Of a stretch of 64,000 nt of DNA, positions 11,620 to 22,608 are shown one piece after another (within the stretch, counting starts at the first letter, position 1; every line of letters begins with the position of its first letter). Below the pieces are notes generated by a model. That model searched no databases and had not been told where the DNA came from. It was given only the letters and a program-made list of their open reading frames with translations. The position numbers and the translations under genes are program-made. The stretch is from Timema cristinae (taxonomy: Eukaryota; Arthropoda; Insecta; Phasmatodea; Timematidae), in contig JBCFYV010000100.1 in the NCBI GenBank assembly GCA_039000515.1, forward strand, positions 48,633,048 to 48,697,047, in the 5' to 3' direction.

Positions 11620-11840
11620 AAATCCTACCACCCACTCAGGCTATTTTTACATTGATGGGGTTAAGGTGAATAAAATTGTGTCTCAGATAGAAAGTGTGTC
11701 TTCACATGTGTGGAGGGTGGGTTGGAAACTGTTTAGGACAGGACAACCAGCCGGGATCAGTAAACCGACCACTGTTTCAGTGGACGTATGTGTAAAGGCG
11801 AGACTAACGCCTTTGTCATTGGACCCAACGGTATTTTTAA
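11620..11840 (-). repeat. SINE-C remnant C5
   Basis: Antisense body (GTGTGGAGGGTGGGTTGGAAA) followed by a weak antisense head with AACGCCTTTGTCATTGGACC. Heavily diverged. Confidence 0.45.
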
Positions 11841-11904
11841 GATGTATACATATATGTACAGGCTAGTTTATTTATCAAGGGAACATACTGTCTTTTTCTT
11901 TATC

Positions 11905-12155
11905 TCTTTTTATTTTTTTTGCCACCCATTCGGTTTGGACGCATATGTAATAATTTTTATGATTATGTGCTAAGGATGAGGATTATTGAATTTAGAGGGA
12001 TCGTATCCGCACATCCGTAGAGGGAGAGTGGAAAACCATTTAAGTGATAAAAACATTAGTACCTCCGACCTGGATTAGAACTCAGATATCTCCGTTATCA
12101 GTTCAGTATATTGTGAGAGTGACGCTTTAGACTATTCGACCACTGAAGTGGGTCA
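11905..12155 (-). mobile_element. SINE-C copy C6
   Basis: Full-length order on the minus strand: decayed tail (GCCACCCATTCGGTTTGGAC, antisense), body GTAGAGGGAGAGTGGAAAAC, and head ending GACCACTGAAGTGGG. Confidence 0.65.
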
Positions 12156-12690
12156 AACTAGTGATATATTATGCATACAAATTATTTTTTTTAGTTATTA
12201 TAGTTTCGAGAAACTTTACTTTTTCTCAAATAAACTTAAAAACTCAGAGGGAGTACATTAGATTAGTTCAACCTAATCCTCGGTTTATTCTTTCGGGCTG
12301 AAAAATAAAATAACCCTTTCTTTTTATAGGGACTTCCTGCTATGTACGTAGATTAAAGGGAGTACCAAAAATAAAGCGGAAAGGGAGATAAAAAAAAGGT
12401 GGAAGTTACTTTAAGCAGAACAATCTCTACTTCGCTTTTCAGAGTAATTGAAGAATATAAGAAGACGAATTCAATTATTCTTGGAACACGTGACTGCAAT
12501 GACTAGCTTCAAATAACCTTGAATTTTTCATTTTGCTCTCTTTTAATGTTGTGCTATTATGTATTTATAATATATATTGTCGGGTAGGTTTGTAGATTGA
12601 CCTGACATCATTTAACTTTGTGTTCAGCTTCTTACTTTTGAGAAAAAAATAATTATTGGACGCATTAATTTTATAGAGACTTTCATAAGC
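12156..12690. other. No gene seen
   Basis: AT-rich, ending in a TA dinucleotide run (12692-12713) just before the foldback element. Confidence 0.5.
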
Positions 12691-12720
12691 AATATATATA
12701 TATATATATATATACACATA

Positions 12721-13549
12721 TTGGGCGAAAAGTCCGAAAACTGCCAATGGACGGATTTCTTTCTTCATTCCTAGGATTGGACTTTTTTTTTAAATGACCA
12801 CAGCCCAAACTTCTATTTAATTTCGTGCTTTGGCCGTCTCTAAACAGCCAAATCTAGGATTGTGCCTTTACAAAACGACCAAAGCTTGAAATTACGTTTT
12901 GGTTTGCTTCTTGACTACTGAGAAAATGGCGCTCGTCCAATCTTGAGCACCCACATGAATTTAAGGACAAGTGGATCTCATTGATTTGCAAACAGAACTG
13001 GACACGGATTAAAAATTTATTTTAAATTATCAAGACCACCTGACCATATTTGTTTTTTAGAAGCCTAACCTAACATAACTGACTGTATTTTCTACTTTGG
13101 TTCGGGTGACCTGGCGGTCTAGGGGTAAGGTGTCAGACTTCTGTGCTGGCAGCTGGGGTTCAATCCTCGGTCCCGGCACAGATTTATCTGATTACCAAAT
13201 CCTTCCTTCACCTCTGACAAGAAATCTTGTGAATGTGGGGAATGCCAGGCCTCCACCGTGGTTCGGATCCCACGTTAAACTGTAGGTCCTCCATTTCATC
13301 TCACAATCATCCTACCATTACACATTAGCGTAAATGCGTACAACCCGAACGGTTAGTAAGACGTGGTGATAATAGTAATAATGATTCTACTTTGGTCGTT
13401 TAGTAATTGCACAATCCTAGGTTTAGCTGTTTGGACACGGCCAAAGCACGAAATTGAATAGAACTTCGGGTTTTGGTCATTTTAAGACGTTCAATCCTAG
13501 GATTGAGCACACATTCCTTCCATTGGCTGTTTTCAGGCTTTGCGTCCGA
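12721..13549. mobile_element. Second foldback element, split by a SINE-A
   Basis: Left arm 12721-12890 and right arm 13383-13549 are imperfect reverse complements. Matched landmarks are CCTAGGATTG, TTTCGTGCTTTGGCCGT, AAACAGC and CGACCAAAG. Ends are TTGGGCGAAAAG and its inverse; the flanks share CATA. A unique spacer of about 200 bp lies at 12891-13090. SINE-A copy A3 later landed at the inner edge of the right arm, so the element was originally about 550 bp. It has no transposase and no second copy in this window. Confidence 0.82.
13106..13380 (+). mobile_element. SINE-A copy A3, nested in foldback 2
   Basis: Full-length plus-strand copy. The target duplication TTCTACTTTGGT sits immediately before it (about 13090-13101) and after it (13385-13396). 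The tail reads GACGTGGTGATAATAGTAAT, a slightly decayed AAT run. Confidence 0.88.
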
Positions 13550-13741
13550 CATAAACATGTATTATTATATTATCGGTGAACTTAAACCATCAATGTACCC
13601 TGTCCCTTTCCTCCTCATTCTTCAGCTCCAGAACTTTTTTTTTCTTTTTTTTTTCCAAGTCATTCAATATTTGAATCCTCCTTCTTCCTAAGCTCCTCTT
13701 TCGCTCAACCTTTCCTTCTAAGACGTCGTGTAGAAGACAGT

Positions 13742-13964
13742 ATTTTAGCTCCCCGTCTTACTACCCATTCACGCTAAAGGGTTAGGGAGGAGAAAGGCTT
13801 AAGTTAGAGGAAGTGTACCCCAATTTGTGTGGAGAGAGAGATAGAGTGGGAAAATCATCCTTAGTCAATCTGACCGGTATCGAACTACGATCTCCCGGTC
13901 ATTGGTATTCTAATCTATTGCAAGAGTAGCTCCTTAGACCATGCGGCCACCGAAGTGGAGCCGT
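13742..13964 (-). mobile_element. SINE-C copy C7
   Basis: Minus-strand copy with shortened tail, GGAGAGAGAGATAGAGTGGG in the body (a small GA expansion), and a clear head around GACCATGCGGCCACCGAAGT. Confidence 0.7.
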
Positions 13965-14034
13965 ATGTTATAAAAGTTTTTTTATTTTGCTAAATAGTAC
14001 ATAATCATTAAATCTAGGTTTTATACTGAGTGTG

Positions 14035-14485
14035 GCGAAACATGTGGGACTTACTTGTGCGGTGGTTAGGAGACTCAAAAACAATGAATAAAGTTGGTAT
14101 AAGCATGTGTCCTGTTTGAATTTGTTTCCAAGCTATAGCCAGATGATTCCACTAAACTTTGTGTATAACATACCACCACATTTTAGACGAAAATTCAGAA
14201 ATTTCTTTAACGAACAATTTCCTAACAAATGGATACGTCGTGCAGGAACATACTGACTTGCCTGCACGTTCCCCAGACTTAAATCCGTTATTGATTTTTA
14301 CGGGATTACTTGAAACCAATAATTTTTTGCTCAGCGCCCATTTTCAGCAGTGAAATACGTCGTCAACGAACGCAAGAAGTCTACCAACAAATCCGACCAA
14401 CACCTGGTAGTTTCGAAAGAGTACTTAGTTCTAAGACACGACAACTGCGTGCTTGCATTCAAACATAAAGGTGGACATTTTGAGC
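14035..14485 (+). pseudogene. Tc1/mariner-type transposase, 3' half, frameshifted
   Basis: Three frames carry, in order, pieces of a DDE transposase C-terminal half. These are PPHFRRKFRNFFNEQFPNKW at about 14170-14230, LPARSPDLNP at about 14258-14290, and GGHFEHLL at about 14473-14496. In intact relatives the first block follows the second catalytic Asp (DxAPPHF), the second precedes the third acidic residue, and the last is the C-terminus. Stops and at least two frameshifts separate them, so no protein can be made. No N-terminal DNA-binding domain is visible. Confidence 0.82.
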
Positions 14486-14534
14486 ACTTACTGTATTGTA
14501 TTGTTTAAGTTGAGAATTGACACGTGTACGTGGT

Positions 14535-14682
14535 AATTGAACCGGTACCTTTAGGCTTAGTATGCCAATGCTCGAACCACTGTCCTATCTTGGAGTCGAC
14601 CCGTTCGCAGGGTCATTCTTCACTTCTGGATATCTCAGAGGTTTGAGCATTGGCGTACTAAGTGAAAGGTTACATTTCAATT
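14535..14682. repeat. Hairpin with 43-44 bp arms
   Basis: Left arm 14535-14578 and right arm 14640-14682 are reverse complements at roughly 80% (shared TTAGTATGCCAATGCTCGAA versus TTAGTACGCCAATGCTCAAA). The loop is about 61 bases. It lies 50 bp past the transposase remnant, so it may be part of that element's end or a small foldback of its own. Confidence 0.7.
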
Positions 14683-14782
14683 CCCATGTCCAGGTGTATA
14701 TTTTCAATTCGGTAAATATGATATTTAGATGTGGCTTTAATCGCAACTAACAAATATAATAGCTTGTATATTTAATACATCA

Positions 14783-14787
<5 letters not shown>

Positions 14788-14833
<46 letters not shown>
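14788..14833. repeat. (ATT)n microsatellite
   Basis: About 15 uninterrupted ATT units. Confidence 0.95.
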
Positions 14834-15290
14834 TATACTACTATAAAGCCACATGGCTGACTCACTCACTGACATTAATGTTTACCCACTTACAGATGAG
14901 CTAGAAACTTGAAATTTGGCAAACTTATAGCTTCTAGCCTGTAATTGACGGGACAATTCAAAAAGTTTAAAAATTTAATGTTTAACTCCCGAAAAAATTA
15001 AAATATCTGATTAACGTTAAAGTCGATGTGGACCTTTCTTTGGAGGTCTCTTGTGGCTAAACGGCAAGACCTATCAAAAAATGGATCTGGAATCACATTA
15101 GTTTACATCCAGTTGCAAAGAAAATGCACTGGGAGTTTGGAGGCCCGCCCCCAACGAGAAAAGCGAATTGTAACCTATAAAATCACAATTTTTGCCTCAG
15201 GGTATAACTATTTGGCATCTAAATATAAAGTTTGAATTAAATACGTCAAACAATTTCGGCTGTCATCTCAGATATTCACAGATGTAGATG
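14834..15290 (+). repeat. Dispersed repeat family H, copy 1
   Basis: It opens with ATAAAGCCACATGGCTGACT, then CACTCACTGACATTAATG and GAGCTAGAAACTTGAAATTT. This layout is matched by the start of the 27.2 kb repeat. Unclassified; no recognisable protein. Confidence 0.45.
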
Positions 15291-16090
15291 TAAAAAAAAC
15301 CTTAATTTGTTGATTTATTGGGTAATACGTCCATCTTAATTTAGAGGTTGAGAATAACTATCATTAATATAATACTTTTTTCTATATTAGAAAAAAGCAA
15401 TTTTTATTTTAAGTATCTAGACTACGTATATTAAAACTAACCCGACAAAAGGTAGGAGGGTGTTAGGATACATTTATGAGTAGGACTGTACTAGTTAAGC
15501 AGTCACGCCCTTGGAAGCAAAGGCCTCTCATCTGGTATTCAAGCCGTAAGGCGGGGGTTGTAAATTATAATGCAGTCTAGTGGGCTACTATATTGTACAT
15601 TCTGCGTGTTTCCTCAACCCGTCATACGCTATCGTGTCATCTTACAGCCTCGTCGAACTACCCTTGTGGAGTAGGGTGATCCAACCAAATACGTCGATAG
15701 GTTCTCATGTGAATAAATCCTCAGTGTGTATTATTAAATAAATACAAGTTTTGTATTATTTTTTATATAAAGGTGAAACACTACATGCCTTAGATTATTT
15801 TAGTAAAATGTTTTTTTGTTTGCCAAATGATTTTTTTAAATCAAATACATTTGTTTAAAGATGCTTTTTTTTTGTGTGTGCTTCTTATCAAACTATCCGC
15901 CTGGGATATCCATATATTCATAATAATGGACAGGTATGATTAAGGTAAGATTTTAGAGAAAAATTATTCATATTTTAATAAAGGTAAATTAAAGAATAAA
16001 TAAAAATTTGGTACGCCTGGCAGTGAAAAAAATAGTAACTTGGATACAGTTAATTTTAATAAAGAAGACCTTTTAATAATCACATTTCGT
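15291..16090. other. No gene seen; one tRNA-SINE-like patch
   Basis: Around 15490-15730 there is a patch reminiscent of a decayed SINE (GGAAGCAAAGGCCTCTCATC, later GGAGTAGGGTGATCCAACCA). The match is by eye only. Confidence 0.35.
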
Positions 16091-16275
16091 CAAGGATGAA
16101 GTGTGAAGAGCGCGAGTTTAACTGGTTTATTTTGCAGTTTTTATAGCTAAACATTCTTTAGAAAAAAAATAATTCAAACATTTCTCCAGTAAAAACATAG
16201 TTTAATTTTTTCTCACATGGTGACCTCAGTAGTTCTTGAATAAAATCAAACTCTTTCTTTATACTTGACAAAGAT
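16091..16275. mobile_element. Foldback element, degenerate copy (about one arm)
   Basis: Follows the left arm of the 3.8 kb copy: GAGCGCGAGTTTA, TTTGCAGTTTTTATAGC, CAAACATTTCTCCAGTA, then TTCTTGAATAAAATCA. The mirror arm is missing. Confidence 0.6.
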
Positions 16276-16334
16276 ACAGTTGAATTCTCGTAGAAATAAA
16301 CTTATATGAACGCTAATAAATTTAATATTTTTAT

Positions 16335-16470
16335 TTTCATGTATTCATATGTCATGTCATGTCATGTGATCTAAAGCTGTAACATTTGATAGATATTATT
16401 AATGCATATAAAATAACATATATAATTCAGTAAAAAGTTATCAATGTTGGCGGATAATTTAAAAAATATA
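16335..16470 (+). repeat. Family G, copy 2
   Basis: Core GTATTCATATGTCATGTCAT with a local TCATG triplication, then TTTGATAGATATTATTAATG and TATAAAATAACATA. Confidence 0.65.
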
Positions 16471-16536
16471 TAAAACGTCCTTCCTCTATAAATCGTAATG
16501 CTTCTTTGTAGAGAGAGGAGAATAATAGAGGTGGTA

Positions 16537-16757
16537 CAGTAACCCCATGGCTTCTTTGGTGCTGACTGACAGCTAAAAGCTTTGAAAAGTTACCAGACCA
16601 AATTATGTATCCCTACACCAAACCATATGATCTGCAAAAACATGTGTTTAGCATCTGTCACTTCTGACAGTCAAAATGTAGGTATATATCTAAATGATAA
16701 CTGTCGGAAGTCGGCTGTGAGCTGTCAGTCAGCACCAAATAAGCCAGGGGGCTACTG
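16537..16757. mobile_element. Tc1-like MITE, copy 1
   Basis: A 221 bp element between TA dinucleotides (16535-16536 and 16758-16759). Ends are CAGTAACCCCATGG and its inverse CAGTAGCCCCCTGG. The terminal inverted repeat is about 38 bp, extending through GGTGCTGACTGACAGCT. There is no open frame for a transposase. CAGT termini and a TA duplication fit the Tc1/mariner superfamily. Confidence 0.88.
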
Positions 16758-16761
16758 TAGT

Positions 16762-16995
16762 TGACCTTCATGATCTTGGGGTAAGGTTCTCGCCTCAGGA
16801 CCCGATATTCATGGGCTCAAACCCAGCCGGGGTCGATAGTTTTTTCTTGAGAGATAAAAAAAATCCGTAGCACAACTTCCTTCTGGAGTTAAGTAAAGCT
16901 GTTAATAAGCTGTCGTACCCATGTCTTGTGGCTTGTAAAAGAATTCTGGTAGGAATGTTAAAATACCTTTCCCGCCCTCGCCCACAAAAATATCT
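16762..16995 (+). mobile_element. SINE-E copy 1
   Basis: tRNA-like start (TCTTGGGGTAAGGTTCTCGC; B-box-like GGGCTCAAACCC). A body with AATCCGTAGCACAACTTCCT, AAAGCTGTT and CCCATGTC ends in AAATACCTTTCCCGCC. The body recurs at 41.4-41.6 kb. The tail is unlike that of SINE-A, -B and -C. Confidence 0.6.
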
Positions 16996-18417
16996 TATTC
17001 TGATATAATCATTCAGTTCAGAAAATGGACGTTAATTACCTCAAATAAATAAATAGAGGCGGTAATATTGACTCAGTTCCCTCTTTTTTAAATGCTCAAG
17101 TAAAAAAAAAAAAAAAGTCTCGACTGGTGAGGAAACGGTACTAAGAGAGAGAGAGAGGGTGAAAGTAATTGGGATAGCGGGACGGGTTAGATTGCGTAAG
17201 AAGAAAGTTCCACCAGCAGAATCTAATTTCGGTAATAACGCCAAGCCAAAGCAGCTACACCCCCCTCATCCCCCTCGTGTGGATTAAAGCACCCTCTCTT
17301 ACACAGTATTATAGTTTCACGACGCTGCACCCGTGCTCTTGCTAATTGCCGGCGCTAGTGTAGCACCCAGGTGTGAGAACCTTTCTTTTATATATATGGG
17401 TTGGTTGTGCAGAGTTGTGAGGGATATAGGAGTGGGGGTGGATAACAATCAGCGCACTTGTCCCCATTCACCCCCCCTCCTCCTCCCCACCTACCCCCAG
17501 TCGGTTGAAAGTGGAAACGATAACGAGGTTTGAAACTGCCGGGTGGAAAGTTTTCTCCTTTCGCAGTCTCGCAACGCCCTCTAGATTTGTTTTTCGTTTA
17601 TGTTCTTCTTTTTATTTATTTTTTGTTCTGATGACGTGAACCGTGACTATATGATTATTACGGATTTTAAGGGTTTCACCGCCTTTCCTATTTTCAATTA
17701 TCCGCAAGGAAAATGTATGCAAATTGTGGTAGAGGACTATTACTAAAAGGATGTATGTTGTCGCTACTGTCGCCAAAAAAAAATGTTTTATTTAAATTGA
17801 GACAAATAGTGTTGTTTGATACAAGTGTGGCAAATAATTTCCTTATTGTTTTTGGATGAGATGACACCTTATATTTGTTATGTGTTTTTACAGATATTTT
17901 ATCGAGGTTATATCTCATAAGAGGTGTGCGAGAGAAAGATATAAGGGAAAGAGGTTAGAAAGGGAAAATCATATATGTAGTAGCTAGAGAGGAAAGAGGG
18001 GATAACTTTTATAGAGGAAAAGTATTTTAATCTAGAACATTTTAGATCTTAAGGTTATGACTAAACCAGGCGTTTCTTGTGTCTACGAATCCCTCCCCCT
18101 CTTAAAAAAAAGATGGTTTACAATTTTGTATGTCCTCTTCTCTACCTATAAGACTAGAGTCGAAACTGATTTATAGTTTATGTTTGAAACTATACTGTAT
18201 ATATATTTAGATGCTATGTTGTCATACCTAGAGGAGTTTTTTTAAATTCTGAAATCAAATTAAGGGTACTTTGCTCATCACATATTTTTGAAAACCTGGT
18301 CACAAAACTGCAATATACAATATAAAAAGTAAATACGATAGTGTCCTACTATTTTTTATAGAAAAAAATTCACCTGTCTGGGTTATCCGAAAGATAACTT
18401 TACATTTTTTCGTTTAT
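16996..18417. other. No gene seen; purine/pyrimidine tracts
   Basis: Includes GA repeats near 17142-17158, a C-rich patch at 17455-17505 and A/T-rich flanks. No domain recognised in any frame. Confidence 0.5.
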
Positions 18418-18647
18418 TTCAGGTATTTAACGTGCACTCTAAAAAAAAAAGATTTTATCACGACAACTTATAAACTAAATTAAAATCTAGAACAGTCATA
18501 ACATCCAACCCCTTGCCGTAAATTCATCACTGTGATAGGCTAATTCTACATTTCACTAATGATACAATTTGCGCACATGCCAGGAATCGAACAACGGACC
18601 CGTAGCCTAGTAGACAGATACATTATCGACCGAGCTAAGGTGGTGGA
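18418..18647 (-). mobile_element. SINE-D copy 1
   Basis: On the minus strand the head reads TTAGCTCGGTCGATAATG (A box) and GTTCGATTCCTGGC (B box), about 70 bases in tRNA order. The end is AGTGCACGTTAAATACC. The same ends occur at 22.6 kb and a tail fragment at 56.7 kb. Confidence 0.6.
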
Positions 18648-20214
18648 CAATTTTAACAATAATGAGGTAGTGGATGAGAAAATTGAAATTAAATAATAAA
18701 CTCGCACATTTTTATTTTAGTAAAAAAGGCTTAGTGAATAATTGCATATTTCAACTTGCCACTAAAAATAATTTAGCTAGACTAATTTTTTCAATATGTT
18801 TTGTTTTTTTATATTTCGTTTAAAAAATAAACAGCCGTGTACAGACTTGTGCGCGCCCTAATATATATACATATATTTATTTCCAAATCAGACCAATAAA
18901 TACGTAAATTTAAATTTATTTTCTAATAAATTATAACTCCAATTTTCTAATTCTAAATTTGTCATTTAATATAATGTCCTATAAATAATAATCGTTGGAT
19001 TTGGCACATATTAAAAGGAATAATTTAATAATTAATCTGAAATTTGGAGGACTTCCGAGCACCATTTTCAACATGCTTCTTCTATTTCTTTAAAGTTAAG
19101 CAGTAGAGTATTTAGATATTAATATATAAATTATATATATGACATTGCATGCATATTTACTTAAACCCTCTATTCCCTTCCCTCCCCACCCAAACCACCC
19201 CTTTCCCCACTTCGTTCCCAAATTTTAATTAGTTTCTATAACATGTAGTACATACATCTTTGTTCCTCTGCATTATTCTTGCATCCCTCAACTAATAACT
19301 AAGCTTACCTCTCTGCTGAAATATTTTCTAGTCTCTCTACTCCAATCCCTCCTCCCCTTACACCCCCTCCCCTCCATAATATCCGCCCGCGGCCCTAGAA
19401 GAGGACGAAGTTACAGTGCTGCAACTTTCCTCCGGCTTCTTCTCCCCTCTAACCCTCCCATCACAAACACCAGCCATTCCGACCCATTCCCAACCCAACA
19501 TACCTACATATGCATAATGTATGATCATCCATCCCCCCTCCCCCTTGTTAAAATCTCACCTCTTGGAATTTGGCCAAAGGGCCGGCCGGACCACCTACTA
19601 AACTACCTCTCCTTCAAGTTTTCCATTTTTTTCTCCCCCCACCTCCTAGCACATAGGGATGAGGCGAGGGGTGGAGGGAGGGGTTGCGCTGACCACGGGA
19701 TACTTCCCCTCCTTCCCCTCTTTTCGGTCAAGAGTAGTTGGGGTTGGGTGGGGTTGAGAAAGGGACAGCCCTCAAAGTGGTGGTCACGGTAAGCAATATA
19801 TTACCGTGGTGCATTTAAATAATCAACTACTCACTCCCCCCCCATACCCACTACCACATTTTCATTCCTACCAGCCCTACGATTAAAATACTAAACGGAA
19901 GTGGTACTTGGTTGTATTAAGTTGATTTTTAAAGTTTTTTTTCCCTTAGTCGTGGATATACACATGAATATGAAAATAATATTTATATTTATACTTTAAA
20001 ACCTGAGCGGAGAGTAGATTTTAAATTTAGGCATCTCTGGCAGTATTGTTGGTTAGATAAGCAATATACATCTATATATGGCTATATATATATTATTTGA
20101 CTGTACAATTCTATGAAGACTATGATAAATCTTAATGGTACCAAGAACCGATATAACGGATTTATAGGAAAACCAAAAATCAAAATTATTTAAAAAGATA
20201 TACTTTTCGAAGAA
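18648..20214. other. No gene seen; strong pyrimidine-rich block
   Basis: 19160-19640 is very C/T-rich on the plus strand and 19650-19770 turns G-rich. The 91-codon frame at 19517-19792 is a by-product of this composition. Confidence 0.5.
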
Positions 20215-20870
20215 AAACCCCAACAGGTAAATAGAAACGACTTACCTACTTAAAATAAAGTTTACATGAAACGATCGGATGAAAAATAAAGCTGGCATTG
20301 TAACTTCTATAGTCAATATATAGGGTTAAAGGAACTGCTTGGACTTAATTACATAAAAAATATCACATTATCCGATCAGATAAAAATTATAAAATTTAAT
20401 TGGTGTTTTTTGCACCTCAATACTAAGAAATTGCTAAAGACACTTAAAAAAAACAATCATAATAATTCTAAAAATATCGATTTTTAATATAAAAATTTGT
20501 CTAAGTAAAAGTAAGGGCTATAAATTATCTACTTAAAGAAAGTTTACATGACACGACCAGATAAAAAATATAACTGTCCCTGGCTCTTATATAATCAACT
20601 TATATGGTAAAAGGAAGGGTTTGGACTTACATAAAACTAGTTCACATGACCCGATATGACAAAAAATAGAAATCTAAATAAAGTATCTGGCAGCCCAATA
20701 CTTTGAAATTGCCATAATCACCTAACAAACAAACAAACAAACAAAACAAGTGTAAAAATATTGATGTTTCAGAATTATCAACTTGCAGAGAGTTCACATG
20801 ACAAGATCTGATAAAAAAAAAAGCTCTCCTTTGCTCTTATATAGTCAACATTATATTTATATGAGGGATT
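20215..20870 (+). repeat. Diverged tandem repeat, unit about 250-280 bp
   Basis: The module TTACATGAMACGATC-GATAAAAAAT recurs at about 20264, 20546 and 20795, with GCTCTTATATAGTCAAC after it. A second module, CAATACTNNGAAATTGC, is at about 20418 and 20698. Nearly three units, clearly diverged. A CAAA microsatellite lies at about 20726-20745. Confidence 0.65.
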
Positions 20871-20969
20871 CACGCCGTAGAGAAACCGTGATTCAAACGT
20901 GTGCCCCATAATGATCGTATAAATTATTCAAACTTAACGTTGTATGGCGTTATAAAGTAGTTTTATTCT

Positions 20970-21180
20970 CTACGGTCCTGCCGCCCGTCTGGGCTTAACA
21001 TATTAATGCTAATGGGGTATGAATGAGGAAGGTAACATTTGGAGTAAATGTACCTACTTTTTGATGGAAATAATTTATAGAATACCCAAATTGTTTGCAC
21101 CCAATCGGGTTTAGAACCCTGACCTATACATCACCGGCTAACAAGACTTGACGTCTTAATCTAAGTGTACTCCAATTTCC
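20970..21180 (-). repeat. SINE-C remnant C8
   Basis: Decayed antisense tail (GCCGCCCGTCTGGGCTTAAC), body position with GAGGAAGGTAACATTTGG, and B-box-like ATCGGGTTTAGAACCC. Confidence 0.45.
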
Positions 21181-21227
21181 TTACAAAAGGATATTTATAT
21201 TACATAAATATTTAATAGATCTACTTC

Positions 21228-21360
21228 TTTTTATGCATACGTCAATCCATGTGAACCGTAGCTGTCACTTTTGATTGATATTATTACTACCAATTAAATA
21301 AACCATAATATAATAAATAGTCTGCGATCAATTGTGGCTCTAAAAATATGTTTATATTTA
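21228..21360 (+). repeat. Family G, copy 3
   Basis: Core ATGCATACGTCAATCCATGTG, then TTTTGATTGATATTATTAC and AATAAACCATAATA. It faces an inverted family G copy at 22.46-22.56 kb. Confidence 0.55.
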
Positions 21361-21385
21361 CATTTGGGAAATAAAAATTAGGAAT

Positions 21386-21394
<9 letters not shown>

Positions 21395-21419
<25 letters not shown>

Positions 21420-21685
21420 GCACCGCGTCTTACTACCCATTCGGGTTACACGCACTTACGCTAATGTGTAATGGTAGGGTGATTGTGAGATGAAATGAAG
21501 GACCTACAGTTTAACGTGGAATCCAAACCACGGTGGAGGCCTGGCATTCCTCACATTCACAAGATGTCTTGTCAGAGGTGAAGGAAGGGTTTGGTAATCA
21601 GATAAATCTGTGCCGGGACCGAGGATTGAACTCCCGGCCGCCAGCACAGAAGTCTGACACCTTATCCCTAGACCACCAGGTCACC
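21395..21685 (-). mobile_element. SINE-A copy A4
   Basis: Full-length minus-strand copy with an exact 15 bp duplication AGGAATAGTATTATT at about 21380 and 21686. Head and B box are intact in the antisense (GGACCGAGGATTGAACTCCC). Confidence 0.92.
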
Positions 21686-21774
21686 AGGAATAGTATTATT
21701 TTTGTTGGAAGAACAGTTTAGAAAAATTTAAACATATTTCTTTGCGGCTAACATTGATAACATTTTATATATTA

Positions 21775-22449
21775 CTAGCTGACCCGGCAAACGTTGTTTT
21801 GCCATATAAATAATTTTAAAGTAATTTCTAGTGTAGACAAAAAATAGCTTACTTATTGTAAGTGTGTAAGAATGTGGTATATGCGTGAAATAGGCATGGA
21901 GCGCTGTGAACGATGAGGGAATATAAAATAACAAAAGGCAAACATTATTTTTAAGTTATTATAATTTATTCCTTAAAATTATATATCATTAATTAATCAA
22001 TTACGACAGTAACACTAACAAACAATATCAATCTCTTAATGCTATAGCGTGAGCAATATTTTTTGTTAGTCCATCTTTAGCTAACACAAACAAACTGGAT
22101 GGTTTACCCACTCGAGAGCATGCCACGTATAATTAAATTTTATTTTATTAAATTACTAAAATGGCTATTAAAAAATAGGGGTTGGTGATAAAAGGGTAAA
22201 AATTTAGGGTTGTATGTATTTTTTAATGCTACATAATAAAAAAAAATAAAGAAATTAAAAAAATGTCTAAAAATTAAAGAAAAATGTTAAGGGTGGACAA
22301 CCCTTATCACTAAGGGGTATGAAAAATAGATGTTGGCCGATTCTCAGACCTACTCAATATGCTCACAAAATTTCATGAGAATCGGTCAAGCCGTTTCGGA
22401 GGAGTACGGGAACGAACATTGTGACACGAGAATTTTATATATAAGAAGA
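21775..22449 (-). mobile_element. Compact Helitron with both termini
   Basis: On the minus strand it starts TCTTCTTATATATAAAATTC after A (22450). It ends with a perfect hairpin stem GGCAAA...TTTGCC, then GGGTCAG and CTAG before T (21774). TC start, stem-loop about 7 bases before CTRR, and insertion between A and T are the hallmarks of Helitrons. The 5' region (AATTCTCGTGTCACAATG) matches the start of common insect Helitrons as I know them. At 675 bp it cannot encode Rep/helicase; only the last helicase codons remain. Confidence 0.93.
22028..22132 (-). pseudogene. Helitron helicase, last 34 codons
   Basis: The minus-strand frame reads YVACSRVGKPSSLFVLAKDG, then TKNIAHAIALRD and a stop. YVAxSRVG..LFVL is the conserved C-terminal end of the PIF1-like superfamily 1B helicase of Helitron Rep/Hel proteins. 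The rest of the protein, including the Rep HUH motif and Walker boxes, is absent, because the element has been deleted internally. This piece is uninterrupted by stops and ends about 250 bp before the element's 3' hairpin. It is a relic, not a working gene. Confidence 0.88.
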
Positions 22450-22457
22450 TTTGTGTT

Positions 22458-22560
22458 ATTTTATAGGCATTGATAATAATAACTATCAAAATTGACAGCT
22501 TCTGATAACATGACTTTATGCATGAATATATTAAAATTGTTTTAGTAACTTTAATAACGA
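22458..22560 (-). repeat. Family G, copy 4 (inverted)
   Basis: Minus strand: TTCATGCATAAAGTCATGTT, GCTGTCAATTTTGATAGTTA and CCTATAAAATAACAC. It begins 9 bp from the Helitron start. Confidence 0.65.
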
Positions 22561-22608
22561 AGATATTGTTCTTCCTACCAAAGTTAGATTATTTCTTTTT
22601 TTTTTTTC

